Shown here: positions 1 through 12,638 of the stretch, one piece after another
Layout of the letters: each line of letters opens with the position of its first letter
How positions within the stretch are numbered: position 1 is the stretch's first letter
From: Paramarasmius palmivorus
Taxonomy: Eukaryota; Basidiomycota; Agaricomycetes; Agaricales; Marasmiaceae
Assembly (NCBI GenBank): GCA_037176845.1
Contig: JAYKXP010000028.1
Span: forward strand, 124,001-188,000
Length of the DNA: 64,000 nt
Direction: 5' to 3'
Notes under the pieces: generated by a model
What the model was told of the DNA's origin: nothing
What the model saw: only the letters and a program-made list of their open reading frames with translations
Database searches by the model: none
Made by a program: the position numbers and the translations under genes

Positions 1-3000
1 AAGCTGTGGTAGAGGGGAAGGGGCGTGTGGCGATGGGTCGGCTGACTGTAGGTTTGGCGCTAGCAACAGGGAAGTAACGAGCCCGCCTGTAAAATTGTGT
101 TACTTATAGCGACAAACATCAGTGATATTGGAACGTACGCGACTGCCTTCAACGATAACTTAGTCCTGTGCTTCTGCACCCATTTCTCAAAGCATTTCCC
201 TGTTATATATGATGAGTAGAGGAAAGCACCACTTCGACCAGCACGCACTGAGGACAGATAGTTTGTCATGTTCTCTTGCCTTTCTAGCTTGCAAAGCACG
301 CGGGAGTTGGTCTACCCATATCTTCCAATACGTTGCCTTCACATGTGACGCATGGAATTTGATAGCTGGTAGAGACTGCGGGGACTGTAAGAAAGAGAAT
401 AGGCAGAGCCAAGAGACCGACCTTAGTCTTTGCCTGCCAAGTAATGAAGGCACGATACTTGAGCCTCGCGGCGTTTGAAATGATGAGTTCATATTCCTAG
501 ATCTTATCAGCGGTTCTTTCTCCACAACATCCGAGGGCAAACTCACAAGAGGTTGTAGCCTGGCGGCTTTGTAACGCTCTCGCCATGTGTCCCAGAACAA
601 GGTTAGTGTGGCTATCCGCCGCTCTTCCTCTTTTTCTTGCAATGCAAGTCGCCTATGACGGGCAGCACGAGCAGCAGCTAGCCAGCGGTAGAAAATGCGC
701 TTGAACTTTTCTAATGAGAGATATAAGCACCAAGTCAATATGTCTAGGGGAACAACAAACCTTCCCGCTTGATATCTTGATAACTTTGCATGAGGCTCAG
801 CTCCTCCTCATGGCGAGCGTATACGCGCTTCCATTTATTGAAGGCCGTACTAATTTTGACAGTTAGCTCGACCACTTCATGATGCCAAGACTCGACGTAC
901 ATCAGAAGTGCCTCCCTCGAGCGCCGATTTACTTCCTGTGCAACCCTTAACTCTCTATCTTTGATCTCGACGACACGAAGCGTCCAGTGTTGGAGGGTAT
1001 CACTAAGGATCCTCTGTACAACAACGTGAGGAATTCATGTCTACCGTGAATGACTGTTTATAGCTTACCTTTCGCACGCGGTCTTGGATAATTTGTTCAG
1101 CCTCTCGCAATAGTCTCTGCTTCTTGGCTCGGTTTGACCACACTGTTAAGGTTTCATTAGCACTCAGTATGTTCCACCAAAACATCTTGACTGACACTCG
1201 AAATACGCGCGTAGCTTGTTTCGTTCTAGTTGTTGAAGCTTCGAGAGTCGTACTTTTTCTTGGTGTTTTTCCTTCATGATAGTCCAGTACCGGCGAACAA
1301 TGAAGTAACGCTCCACAAGTCGAGCCTTCTTCTGCATCTTGAGTAGTTTGAACAACCGGAGTCTCCACTCCAAGATCGTCCGCTGCATCAGTTGGCTGGT
1401 GTAGAACTGGGTAGCAAAAATCTGGGCGTTGATATGACTAGCGTGAACCTCGCGCCATCTTTGCATTGCCAGCTTGGTCGTAGAATTGTTGAGACGTTGA
1501 GAGAAGCGTAATGCAATATCTACATCAAATGTTAATGATGAAGGAGCGTTGACGACAGGGATGAGCTAGTACCTTCGAGACGACGTTGAGAACGGAGTCG
1601 CATTTTCCAAATTGCCAGGGCATTTCTGACCAATCTGAAAGCTTTGACCTTTTCTAATAATTTGCCTCTCTCGTGAGCCTTCCACACCCTCATCACTGCT
1701 CGTAATAAAATATCATCTTGACGTGCGATGTGTTTGTTAGCACGGTGTTCGAGACTCTGTGGCACTTGGTGAATCAATGGCAGGAGGAGCTCACGACCTG
1801 AAGACTCACCGTTATCCGATCACGCGCAGCCTTCCATGATCTCAGTACTCTTTTGGCTAGATTGAGATGGTAAAAGGAATCAGCGGTGCGTATATCATTC
1901 CTAAAGTACTTGTTGTGAGCAACTCTCAAATGTTGAACGTAGTACTCACCAATGCTTTTTCCAGACGGTGAGTGCTTCCCCCTTGATCCGCAATGCAACA
2001 CGATTGTCTATAATTCTCTCGGGTATTCGAAGTTCAGCTGCCCTCCGCCAATGGTCCCAAAACCGAGTGACAAATGCCTCGTAATAAGCTTGGTCTGCAC
2101 TGGCTTCAAGCTGATATATGCCGTGCAGTTTTTCTTTCCAACGAGCATAGCACCGAACTGCCGTCTGTTCGTTGTAATGCAGTTCCGCCATCCGAAGCTG
2201 ATAGGCCCGACGCCAGCGAAGGAAGAACTCCCGTTTTATTCCTTCATTGTGACGTTTTCGAACTATGGCCATTTTTGAACGCATCTCCTGACGCCAAGCA
2301 GCCTGCTGCTTTTCTTTGACTCGTTCAGCCGTCCTTTCCTTCCAAGCCTTGAAAACAGCCTTTAGAGTTCGAGCATTTGCTACAGATGCTACGCGACTAT
2401 ACAGCTCCTGGTGTGCGGCAGCACGCTGCCGCCAGCGCTGTAAGTGTATACGAATGACGAGATTATCCCTGGCTTCCCCAATTTGACTGTTGGTAGTCTG
2501 TATTCAGATATATCAATATAGACACTATGCTTTAGAGACAAGTAACGCACTATGATCCAATTAAAGCCCTGCTTCCAGATATCCCAACAACGTTCCAAAA
2601 GTTTATCGTCCCTGAAACGATCTGCCTCCTTTTCATCATGAGCCATTTTAATCTTCTTCCACGCGTCCTCCTCGTTGATAGCACTGTTGCTTCTCTCCCT
2701 TCCCTTGGGGACCACAGAGACAGGTGGCTTGAGAACACTATGCCGGTCGATACCGATAGAAGATATCGAGTCCATAGGTAATGCCTTTGGAATCGGAGTT
2801 GCTCGGACAGCCGCACGATAGGAGGGTGGTGTAGAGGAAGATGTTTCTGCGAATGGCGTGGAGGGCTCATAGTCCCAGCGATTTCGCTGTGAAGGACGAT
2901 AACCAGGTCGGTATTGTGAAGGGGCAGACAAAAGAGGATAATCCTCGATTTCAAGGCCAAGAGTGTTGTTGGTCAAGTCAGATGGGTCGGGAGAAAGACG

Positions 3001-3573
3001 ACGGGGATTAAATGGAGAGGAAAGCCTTTCAGTTGGAACCTCCGTATCGCCATCAATGCTGGTCTCTGAAGGCAAATGTTCACTGTCCTCTTCGACATGT
3101 GAAGCAGAGGAGAACAGGTCGTCTGTAAGGCTCTGTGTAGCAGTTGTTGATGGAAGAGGAGGCTTCCTGACGATAGGAATGCTGGCTTTCCCGTGTTGTA
3201 ATCCTCTGGACCCTTGATACGAGCCATAACTATTCTGCTGCTTAATCATCTCCCACTTGTCACTCCAGCTACCCCCGCGCATAGTCCCCAGCTTCAACAG
3301 TTTTCCATAGTAGAACACCTCCTTCGGATTCATGCCCCGTTCCTGCAACACATCATTATATGCTTTGAAAACCGTCAAAAATGTTGTAGCAGTCGCTCCG
3401 GCTCGTTCAATTATGGCGTCCAATAATTCGACATCGTCATGAGACAGACCGGTGAGTTCTGGCGCTGTGACTTGAGAGGAATGGGAAACATCGGGTGATT
3501 GTGCACTGGCAGGTTTTTCGGGGAGATTGCGCTTAGCTGGAGGAGATGAGCGACTGGGCCGAAAGCCGAACAT
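1..3573 (-). CDS. SFI1: Sfi1-like centrin-binding spindle-pole protein (3' partial)
   Basis: Sfi1 is a long helical rod that binds centrin/Cdc31 and drives duplication of the spindle pole body. The first exon begins MFGFRPSRSS and holds a Ser/Pro-rich N-terminal region of about 300 residues. The following exons contain many Trp-centred repeats spaced about 30 residues apart, for example RFWDHWRRA, RCYARWKEK, LRSWKAARD, RVWKAHERG, MQRWREVHA, ILEWRLRLF, LFWDTWRERY and CFEKWVQKH. These match the Sfi1 repeat pattern (hydrophobic-x-x-W). Repeats are spread over many exons split by short introns. Near the left edge an intron of about 31 nt (about 79-109) leads into a last visible exon reading ARYFPVASAKPTV, which runs off the window, so the C-terminus is missing. 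It starts divergently from the next gene across a 1.5-kb gap. Family assignment is confident; exact exon ends were not all resolved. Confidence 0.85.
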
Positions 3574-3976
3574 AGAACCGTGATGACTGCCAGACGTGCT
3601 GGATCAACATACAGCTTGAGGATACAAGTTAAAGCTGCAAGGCCTCGTCTGTTCAACAAAACGCGTGACCGTGAGTCACAGTGTGTGACTGCTCGCGTAT
3701 CTTCGCGTGGCAGTCTCCCACGCTCCCTTCTTGCACAACTTTACCATAAGCTAGGCTGGTTGCGATCCTATCACCAAGCCATCGATACCACGCGCAAATT
3801 CCTTGGACTCAACTTGGACTTGCCGCATTCTCAAATCAGCTCACATCCTCAAATCGAAACTGGTGCATGTTTGCATATATACCGGGCCTTAATACGTCCG
3901 TTCAGCCCTCCCGTTGGTTTTTCGGACACTATTCCAGTGTCAAGCCCTTCGCCCTTTGCCAGCTTCATAAATCACA

Positions 3977-4174
3977 ATGTCAATCACAGAGCTCTACATT
4001 TTAGGCCACAATCAAGATCCTACAGGCCCCAGCACCCTCTATCCGCAACTCAACTTGCCGGCGGCCACAAGTGTAACATTACTCACGCCAACTATCTGCC
4101 TCCCATATAACTTTGGAATGTTGGATGCAATCACCGGCGCACATTGGGCGCACCTCTATCCTCTCTGTGTCTAG
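3977..4174 (+). CDS. Possible small protein of 65 residues
   Basis: A short uninterrupted ORF (MSITELYILGHNQDP...HLYPLCV) with no family that I recognise, no signal peptide and no clear membrane segment. Two features set it apart from background ORFs here. It begins in a good fungal start context (CACAATGTC). A TATATA element lies at about 3876-3881, roughly 100 nt upstream, followed by a pyrimidine-rich leader. The composition is ordinary and no splice extension was found. It may equally be a chance ORF or part of a non-coding transcript. Confidence 0.25.
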   Translation: MSITELYILGHNQDPTGPSTLYPQLNLPAATSVTLLTPTICLPYNFGMLDAITGAHWAHLYPLCV

Positions 4175-5036
4175 GCTTACGAAACGAAACTAAACGGGAC
4201 AAGCAATAGTAATAATCGGGATGAGCCTCTAGCCGACAAGTTCAAGTTTTGGTTTTGTTGTCTTCGGCCCAGACCATGCACCACACGGCAAGACAAAAGC
4301 CTGTGGCGTATCGAATACTGATGATCGTAGCTTCATTCGGCAGGCATGCTCAGTGGGTTTGGTTTCCCGTGTATCTAAAGTCGGTGTTCTTTGTCAGGGT
4401 TTGCAAGATCCATGACCGCCTGTTTCTCCTGTCCTGGAACTCCGATGTGTATCTACTGCGTAGAATTCATCGATACATGCACGAATACTTATTCTAACAT
4501 GTGCACCTCGCATCGACCTCGCATCCTGCTCGCTGTCATCTTCGAGCACCTCGTCAAGCGCTCATCTCCACTGGCCACCGGCGCTTCTTGTTATTCTATT
4601 CTCGGGCAACTTCGGACAACCCTCTTAACCCAATATTCGTCGCAACCATTGTGTTTACAGCTCTCTTTTGATCAGGACAGAGGGATGAGCTCAGACTGGC
4701 TTGGTCTATTCGCCGAATATGGTCGCAAGCCTCTAGTGGTCCTGATGCTGTCGCTGCGCGGCACCTACAGATTCCCGCTTTCCATTCTCCTTGTCTTGAG
4801 AGTTCTATCTTTGCAGACGTCTCAAATGAAACCTTAATTTTGACACCTGACAAGGGACAAGGTCAGCAGCTCGCCTAGTCGATTCATTTCTTATCGTCCG
4901 GGCGTCTAAGCTTCACAACATTCAAGGTCAGTATGATCCACACCCCGTCCACACCCCTGCCATGCGTCGCAAAAAAGGCGGACGAAAGGGTTTTCAATGG
5001 CTCACTAAAGTGGGTATTTTGTCTCTTGCTAAACTG

Positions 5037-5045
5037 TATAAAAGG
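5037..5045 (+). promoter_or_regulatory. TATA box of the 5095 gene
   Basis: TATAAAAGG lies 50 nt upstream of the ATG at 5095, a near-perfect match to the eukaryotic TATA consensus at a workable distance for a short leader. TATA-driven promoters in fungi often belong to regulated rather than constitutive genes; that link is inference. Confidence 0.6.
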
Positions 5046-5094
5046 CCTTCTATCCAACCATACATCCTTAGGCCCATTCAGCTACACCTGAGCA

Positions 5095-7221
5095 ATGGCT
5101 TCCAAAGCTTTCTCTCTCTATGACTTCATCACCACTTTCAAGTCCAAGAAGGACTACAAAGTTACTCGCCTCTCTCAATATCTGATTCAAGGCTTCGCTC
5201 GCGATGTCTGTCAAACTCGATGGGAAGTTTCGTCTTTGTGTCAGGACCTCGTCCGTGCAAGGCTTCGTTACGACGAAATTCACACCCTGATCGGTCTTGT
5301 TGAATCATCAAACGACGATGATGCCGCTTGGGATGCTTTCGCCAAGTACCCTGAGTTTCTTGATGAGCTGGAGAGGTATGTCGCTCGATTATAGGTCAGA
5401 CGTTACCTCAATGCCTTTCTTGAATAGGGCCCTTTTCGATCTATCCGTAGCTCTCGACAAGGAGGACGAATTATTCGGGGAACTTGAGCATGATATAGAC
5501 ATTGAAATCAGCGACCTTACTGTCTTGTTGCAACTACTCGAAAGGGTCGTCGAGTTCTCTGTGAAGAAGCAGAACGTGAGTCACCGCGCCTTTACAACCA
5601 CGGAAAGTAAAGGTATAATAAATTTTGTCCCTTACTAGGTGTTCGGTACCAGCGGGTTTAATCGATCTCTCCGCCGCATCTATGCCCTTGTCAGCGGATG
5701 GTTCATGAGCATCAAAGCTCTCGTGAGCTCTCGAGGAGACAAAAAGTATCCCAGCATGCAGAAAACCTTTGTCTGCATTGAGAGGATGATGGATCAAATG
5801 CGAGGATGGGATCAGACCAATACTCTTGAGCATGAGGCAAAAATCGTTCGTGTTTCGTAAATGATGGTGGCCGGGGTCTATGTTACTTACGGTCTAATTC
5901 AGAGAATTCGGATCGCTTTCTCGAGGGCCCTATTCGTTCTCGCTGTCTTACGTTCCCTCAAGAAAGGCGACTTGCCCGAACTTATCTGGCGGGATATTGA
6001 AATGTAAGTCGTATAGAGCAACACTAATATCATTCTAGTGTATTGACTTACCTGGTGCCTCAAACAGCGAAGCGGAACGTATCATTCCTGATACGAGATT
6101 CGAGCCGGGCGACCTTGGATGGACTGATATAATCGAATTCTTTGAGAAATTAGAAAGAGGTAAGGTTTACTACAGTGTGACTACCTCGGACAAGTCTAAC
6201 TTGCTTTTTAGAACGGGTTACACCCGAGCCCAAGCCCGAGCCTGAGGTCCCATACAAGGCAAAACTACCTGGGTTCTACGAGGATATGAAACGAAAGGCT
6301 GCAGAAATCAGGCGACCGTACTTCTCGCAGGCCGTTACTGTTGTCAGAATGTGTGCGGCTTTGGCTAGGGTGCTCGAAGTTCAGGCAGACCAAAGAGAAG
6401 CCGAGAAGAGTATTACAAAGTGAGCTACGGTACTGATCAGTGATCTTGACATTCAGCAGCTGACGCTAGTACCCTAGGACTTTCCAATCGGTTTTAGACG
6501 CTTTGATGGCTGCCGTAGGCGCACCTGAGGGTACCCATGGGATTATCTCTCAGGAATCAGGACGGGTTACAAAATCCTTCGCCTCTGCTCGGAGTTTACT
6601 GCGCACTTGCTTTACATCATTCAAGGTAAATATACCAGTCCATTGCACACAGCGTGTGATCTTCAGATGCTCAAGAATCTATTCATCTTAGATACACAAT
6701 GATTGGTCAAACTGGGAGGCTAAGATGCAAAGCGCTATGAAGAGAGACACGGAGCATATGGAGTTATTCATCAACCGTCTCAAGACAGAAAGGGTTTGTG
6801 CTCCGATACATCTTGTTCCTCGAATATATATTGATTGACATCAGCATGCGGAACGGGAAAACCCCTTCAGCGAAGAAACAACTACCTTCCAAATAGAGTT
6901 CGTACAAAAGGATGCAGCTAGTGGCAAATGGCAAAAGTCTGCCGCTGAAATTTTGTCGTGTACGTCTCTATGGTAGTTGGGACCACTGATTGCTGACTCC
7001 GTTGACGACCAGACGAAATCTCTGCGAATTCCACACTGCAAACCCTGCTTTCGATGGAGGCTTCGCGCAACACAAGACTCCAGGAACGTATCGTAAATCT
7101 GAAGTCATACTTCGCAACCGACACCGACTTGGCCCAGATGCATTCTCCAACCATGAAGATTTCAGATATAAAACCTGGCCCTGCAGGCATTCGAGTCTTG
7201 AAGCTCGTTCTCGCCAACTAA
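5095..7221 (+). CDS. Unrecognised helical protein, ten exons
   Basis: I do not recognise this family. Ten exons join cleanly in frame through GT-AG introns of about 50-70 nt. They give an intracellular-looking protein of about 530 residues with no signal peptide and no Cys/His metal pattern. The sequence is rich in Leu, Lys, Glu, Arg and Asp and looks almost wholly alpha-helical (for example FDLSVALDKEDELFGELEHD and QADQREAEKSITK). A short Pro/Glu linker (TPEPKPEPEVPYK) sits mid-protein. One more hydrophobic helix (FSRALFVLAVLRSLKKGD) is probably buried rather than membrane-spanning. The start has a TATA box 50 nt upstream and the stop follows RVLKLVLAN. Intact exon phases and a clear codon frame argue for a real, expressed gene. 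It converges on the START-domain gene, with about 245 nt between the two stops. Confidence 0.75.
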
Positions 7222-7466
7222 TGCCGAGATGCACCTACCCTGTCGCTTTTACGTGAAGTTCTGTACTCGATAGCTATGGCTATGACTTCTCGTTGTCTCA
7301 ATACACGTGCGAGTAATTGAACATTGCGTACTTGAGTCTTGTGCTACTAATTCAAGAGTCAATACTCAAGTACTAGTATATGTTGTGTACTATCAATTAC
7401 ATTAGTGATGATGTATATATCCGTAAATGCAGTCGTCAAAAGTGGTACAAAGCAACAAATGTTTCC

Positions 7467-10400
7467 TCATCGCCGTACAAATCCTACCCACAAGTCCCAT
7501 CTCCCTCCCAAGATCCTCAGCTGTACAATTCTCTTCACCTCTTTCCACCCTTCCTTGCCCCCATCTGATGAAATGTAAACAAAGTCCGTTGGTTCGAGTA
7601 GTGATCGCAGGAGAGAGCCCAAGAGAAAGGCTATTAGTGCTACGAGGACGACTATCATTAGCGTGCCGGTTCCTGAAACGTTGACATTGCCAAGCTGCGG
7701 TGAATTATTTGGTCTTCTGTGAGTTTGACTTCCAGATTCAGTAGAGGTGTTGGGTACAAGACCTCCGGCTCGAAGAAGTCCAAGAAGCCCTCCATTTCTC
7801 TCCAGCGTAGTGTTCACCCCTGGTTGTGACGTCACGGTAGGTGCTGGATTAGGCGCTTCAGGCGCTGGGATCTATTACGCTCGTGTCATTTGCTGTGAGA
7901 CAAAAAATAATTGAGACACATACTTCGGGAGATTTTGCTTTCCCGTCATTATCTGTGCCGGTACTAGCATCCTCGCGCATCTCCCCTAGGCTCCTTTCCC
8001 CAGAACTTGAATCTGCATCATTGGCTTGCCGCTCTGCCTTGATCGAGTTATTAGCAATAATGCCGAGGGCTTTATCCAGTATAGAATCCGACGCGCGATT
8101 CTCTCTCGTCCTAGGGTGGGCATCAGTAAACTTGGTTACTAGCAACACAAGAAGAACGAACCTGACAATAACACCATCTCTTTCAAGCCTTCCCTGTCCC
8201 AGAGTGTTTCTTCCCTCTCCGATGTCGACTACCACATCCCCTTTCCCACTCTTTATCACTACTTTCCCTTTCTCGCCTCTGCAAGGACAGACCTCGAGTC
8301 CCAACATCACCTCTCCATTCTTGAGCAAATTAACCCATCCATCATGACCAGGGGGACGATTCCTAATTTCTCCTGTTAATGGATCTTCGATGGGTTCTTG
8401 GGGTGGCAAGCTCGGGGGCAAAGGCAAGGCTATGGATACTAGATGTCTTCCGTCCCCTTCTTCTCTCGGGGTGGACGTAGGTGAAGATGTCGCCGGTCCA
8501 GATACGCCAAAAAGTCCATCAGTCGGGATCTTGGATATGGTGTATTGAAAGGGAAGTTCCTCGTCATCTTGCGTGGTTGCAGCAAATAGTGCATCCAAGG
8601 CAATCGGTTTTCGCGTGTTCGCCTGTGTTCGAAGGGAAATGTGATACCCGTCACGAAAAGCCTTGAAGTTCGTATCGACGACAAATTCTGCCACTGTCCA
8701 AGCCGTTTCCTTGTCTTTTTGCGGACCAATCAACCTCGATCCTGAACGCCCACGAGGTGACAAAGTGGCGTTCGATGAGCTAGTCCTTTCTCTTTCCCTT
8801 TTGGATACGATAGAAGAGGGGCTCTTAGCCCTAGGGACAGGTGTGGCTGTTGGCGTCACATCCGGCTCCTGCATAACTTTCTCATCATCGGCGACTTCCT
8901 TCTTCTCGTCGGTGTCTGCATTATCTTCCTTCTCTTGCTGCAAAGATAGAGATATTGCGCCTTTCCAGCTATCACCGACCCATCGGCCATCAATGAACAA
9001 TCTATCGCCCTGTTCCTGTGACCTTCTGTACCGATACGTGCTCGGAGTGGGGACGGCGCCCTCTTCTTCCTCTTCTTCCTTCACAACTAAGCCAAGATGT
9101 GGTATCCTCATCCTCACGCCCCACATGCCCCCCTTGCCTTTGACGCCTTTCTCTAACTCTCCGAAAGACCGTGTGAGATGTGAAGGTGTCTGCGAAGGCA
9201 CTGGGACGCTCGTATTCCAGTCTACGCACAACAGCCTGATGACCCTCGTCGAAGGTACAGTATAGTTTTCTTTGGTGTTGTATGGATCGAGAGTTTGAAG
9301 GATGTAAGCGGATAGATGAAGACGTCCTTCTTGTATGGGGTAAGCATTAGTGAAGGACGAAGTTGTGGAGGAGTAGGAAGGGTTGAATGCAGTTGATATA
9401 ATGTATATTGCCCCAGGAGTACCGCCATTATCAGACGAAGGGGCAGGAGAATGTTGGTGGAAAATCCCGCTGACAATCCAAAAACCTCTTTCTCTCCAAG
9501 GAAACCCCAGCTTCCCTGTCACGTACGCAGATGTTGCGCCACCCAGGTAGGTCTCCAGCGCCTGACTTTCGCCCATACCACCCACAGAGTCATCGATCAC
9601 AAGGGGAATGAGGTCTTCAGCCTGCACACCTTCGATAACCTTCTCGCCCTTCACCACGGGGTGCACCTCACTAACCTCGTTTATAACCCGCTTCTTGATA
9701 TCCAAACCGGCTATGGACGAATTGACCGGCACCCAAGAAGCTAGCAAGGGGTTTGCGTGGAATTGCCGAGTGAACATGAAGGCGTCTAGGAGGTGATGCA
9801 TTGGACTTTTTGTGGGTGATGGTGCTGTTTCCCGCTCTCCGAGTCCAAGGTTGATTCCTGAAGACGCCAATGTCTGCTGGAACTGTGTTAGCCCAAGTCC
9901 AGACCACCATCTCCCAACAGACGGTTCAGGTAATGAGGGTTGAGATTCAGGCTGCGGACGTCTAGTGGGCGGAGGAGGCTGATCCAGCGGAACTCTCAAC
10001 GTCTCGGGGTTAACTCTTTTCCTCCTCTGTGCGCTTCGTATCTCTGACTCCTCCATCTCCTCGTAGTCCACCGGTACACGCTCGCCATTGACAATGACTA
10101 CGCCGCCTTTGTCCTTGTCGTCGTCCTTCGTCGTAGGAGGACCTCTTCGTACGGTGATCATCACTCTCTCCTCAGCCTCACCACCACCGCTAGGCACCAA
10201 ATCACAATGCATTACGTTCAGCCATACACCTCCGCCTTGGGGACTCAATCGATGTCTCCTCAGTACACTGACAGCGCTGGGTGGAGGATCAACGACAATA
10301 TCTAGCGAATGAGGTGAAGGGGACCATGTATCGGTGTCGCATCGAATTTCTATCTCTGTTGCGTTGCCATTTCCGTTGGTGTTATTATTCGGCGTTGTCG

Positions 10401-12504
10401 ATGTAGTGCTGGTTGAAGAAGTAGGTGCATATTCGCATTTCCATTTGTACTGTCCAGGAGATATTGCCCCTAGTCTGCCTCTCACAAGCCTGCTAATCAC
10501 GGGCGGTGCCCCGCCTCGAATAACACTCTCACCGATCCCCGCTACAAGAGTACCCATCGTGCTCACACCACTGCCACCACGAACGCTAGACTGTTCTAGC
10601 AAGACGAGATGTGTAGTGTTCGGTGAAAGAGATTCGATGGACCATCCTAGGAGAGGTATTTGTGTACGCGTGTAGTCCATTGTGGAAGTTGTTGGGGTGC
10701 TAGGCAGGGTAGGCGGAGAGAGATCGTCTGCTGAGAAGGAAAATACATGAATTGCCTTGGGGGACTTGTATGTTGTCTTGAGAAGAATCGCGTCTCGTGG
10801 GCTATTGCTCATGCTTCGGTCAAAATACTCAAGTACCAAACAAAGAGACTTACCCATTCCCCCAGACACTTGAACTACCCTTAAACTTCACCCACCATAA
10901 CTCACTGAGCGAGACCTCGTTCATATCACGTAATAGGACCGACTCTTCACGATCAGCTCCCCCGAGAGAGTAGTTGGACACGGCAGCATACATATCCCAC
11001 ATGCTTACTCCAACAAACGTGGCTTCGGCTCTGTATACCATAAGCGTAGGGTCAATGGAGTCAAGCTGAGTGATTGTGACACCTCGGGATTCAGTAGCTG
11101 CATGGTATTGGTATCACGTTAGTGTTTAGCAAGAAGGTAAAGTAGACTTTACATACTGGGCTTCCACTTTGCCTCTGGCTCTTGTAGCAGTGAGCTAAAA
11201 TAGATGTAATTCCTCTTCACCCGGGCTTGTATGGATTTGTCGCTCGTTCCCGCTCTTCCAGTCGCAATAGATATAGAATTTGTCCGGCCCAATGAAGCAG
11301 AAATAGACGATTGTCGGTCATGATCAGACGGTGCAATGCTAACGCTAGCGACATCTTGGAGGATGTCTGTCTCTGGCCTTTGTTCTTGCCGAGGCTGCGG
11401 CCGGGCGGAAAGAATCTGTTGCGGAACACCATTCAGCCTCAGCCCTTTCTTGGGACCGCTAATCTCAACGGAAAGCACGACTTTGAGTACGGAATGGTCA
11501 TCGGGGAGTGGAGGATGGCGTATGGCTAGCCTCCCTGTGGTTGCCTCTGATACCCAAGGAAGCGACTCGAGCTGTTTGTCGCTGGCCTTTACAACCAGTC
11601 GGACGTCCCATCCCTGCTGTTCCGGTAACGAGAGTTCTATCGACGCGGCGTCTAGTCCGGAGACAGAGTACGACACAGTCAATGCCTCGCGGTCATTCTC
11701 GAATTTACATCTCTCGATGGTGATACCTCCTCCCCAGGAGACCAAACGAGCAATACGAGTTCGACGTTTACGAACAGTGTTGATGAGGTTGAGCAAAGTA
11801 GTTGGTAGGTGTGTAAGTGGGGAAAATGAGCCACCTAGGCCTAAGCCGAGATTGAGAGCAATGCGAAGGTCGTGTTGGGAGAAGCAGGTGATGCGAGTAT
11901 TGCCGGAAGAAAGAAGCTGAATACACCAAGCACGTAGAGAGACGGATGACCGTACATATGGTGGACTTGGTCTTAGAAAGGCGGGTTCATCGGGTGAACG
12001 AGGGAGAGATGTTGAAATGTGAAGGACAGTGTTGGAAGAGTGGTGTGCTCTGCTAATCGTTACACTATCTCTTGGACTGGGAAACAAGGATGAGAAAGAG
12101 AAGTATAAAACCAAAATTGACACACCTGACAGGCCATCCCAAAACATACTTTGTCTTGACGACTCGTGTATCCGAGTCTACTTGTTGAATAATGCTTGCT
12201 TCCTCAACAGTGGAATCCCATTCACTCTCTAGTTCCGGTGTGCTCAACGTTTCCACCCAGCCCTCTAGTCCAATATCTGATTCGTAAACAAGTCGGTAAA
12301 TATCTTGTCGTCGGTGCTTGTGCACCAATACTTGGTTAGCTGAAGCTGCACGTTTCCAGTCCGTCGAAGGCGAAGAAATGAGTTGTCGGAATCGTTCTTC
12401 TGCCAAATTCAACGATCCATTCCATAGTTCACCGAGTCTGGTGCAACGTTAGACTATATAACGGAGAGTCTAGGTACGTGAATTCACCTTGAGCCATCAG
12501 ACAT
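7467..12504 (-). CDS. Large twin-START-domain protein with C-terminal membrane anchor
   Basis: START domains are helix-grip folds that bind sterols or phospholipids. Exon 1 begins MSDGSRLGELWNGS. The first START-like segment contains YRLVYESDIGLEGW, the substitution-prone core ESEWDS, and the family hallmark GWPVSPRDSV formed across a splice junction. A second START-like unit contains VSMWDMYAAVSNYSL, VLLRDMNEVSLSELWWVKF and NSPRDAILLKTTY. A long central and C-terminal region (about 900 residues) has low-complexity Pro/Ser/Thr and acidic linkers. The last exon carries one clear transmembrane helix (TLMIVVLVALIAFLLGSLL) about 50 residues from the end. The layout suggests a tail-anchored lipid-binding protein at an organelle membrane, perhaps at contact sites; that role is inference. 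A likely in-frame intron near 8105-8160 lies inside the long ORF. Exon 1 begins 135 nt after the TEL2 stop on the same strand. Confidence 0.75.
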
Positions 12505-12638
12505 TGAGGTGTAGAGGTAAGGCGTGCATTATTACAGAACTGTACAATGACGGAAGGGCTAGCAGGCGCTTGCTCGCCGAATCCGGCGCCAAAGCAGGCT
12601 TTGGCAGAAATCTCGACCTCTTCTATAATACAGGATTG

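Larger units (their letters stand above)
3574..5094. other. Intergenic stretch between the Sfi1-like gene and the 5095 gene
   Basis: About 1.5 kb without a recognisable gene. Several ORFs of 80-176 codons exist on both strands, but they have no recognisable domain, are not linked by convincing splice sites, and overlap one another. The one candidate with a plausible promoter and start context is the 65-codon ORF at 3977, listed separately. The right end (about 5037-5094) is the promoter of the 5095 gene. Confidence 0.6.

Noticed and set aside
3580..4110. Plus-strand ORF of 176 codons
   Set aside because: No recognisable domain, unusual composition, and it overlaps the Sfi1 promoter and the better-supported small ORF in another frame.
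4391..4837. Plus-strand ORF of 148 codons, Cys/Leu-rich
   Set aside because: Low-quality composition, no splice partners, and a competing antisense ORF; treated as chance.
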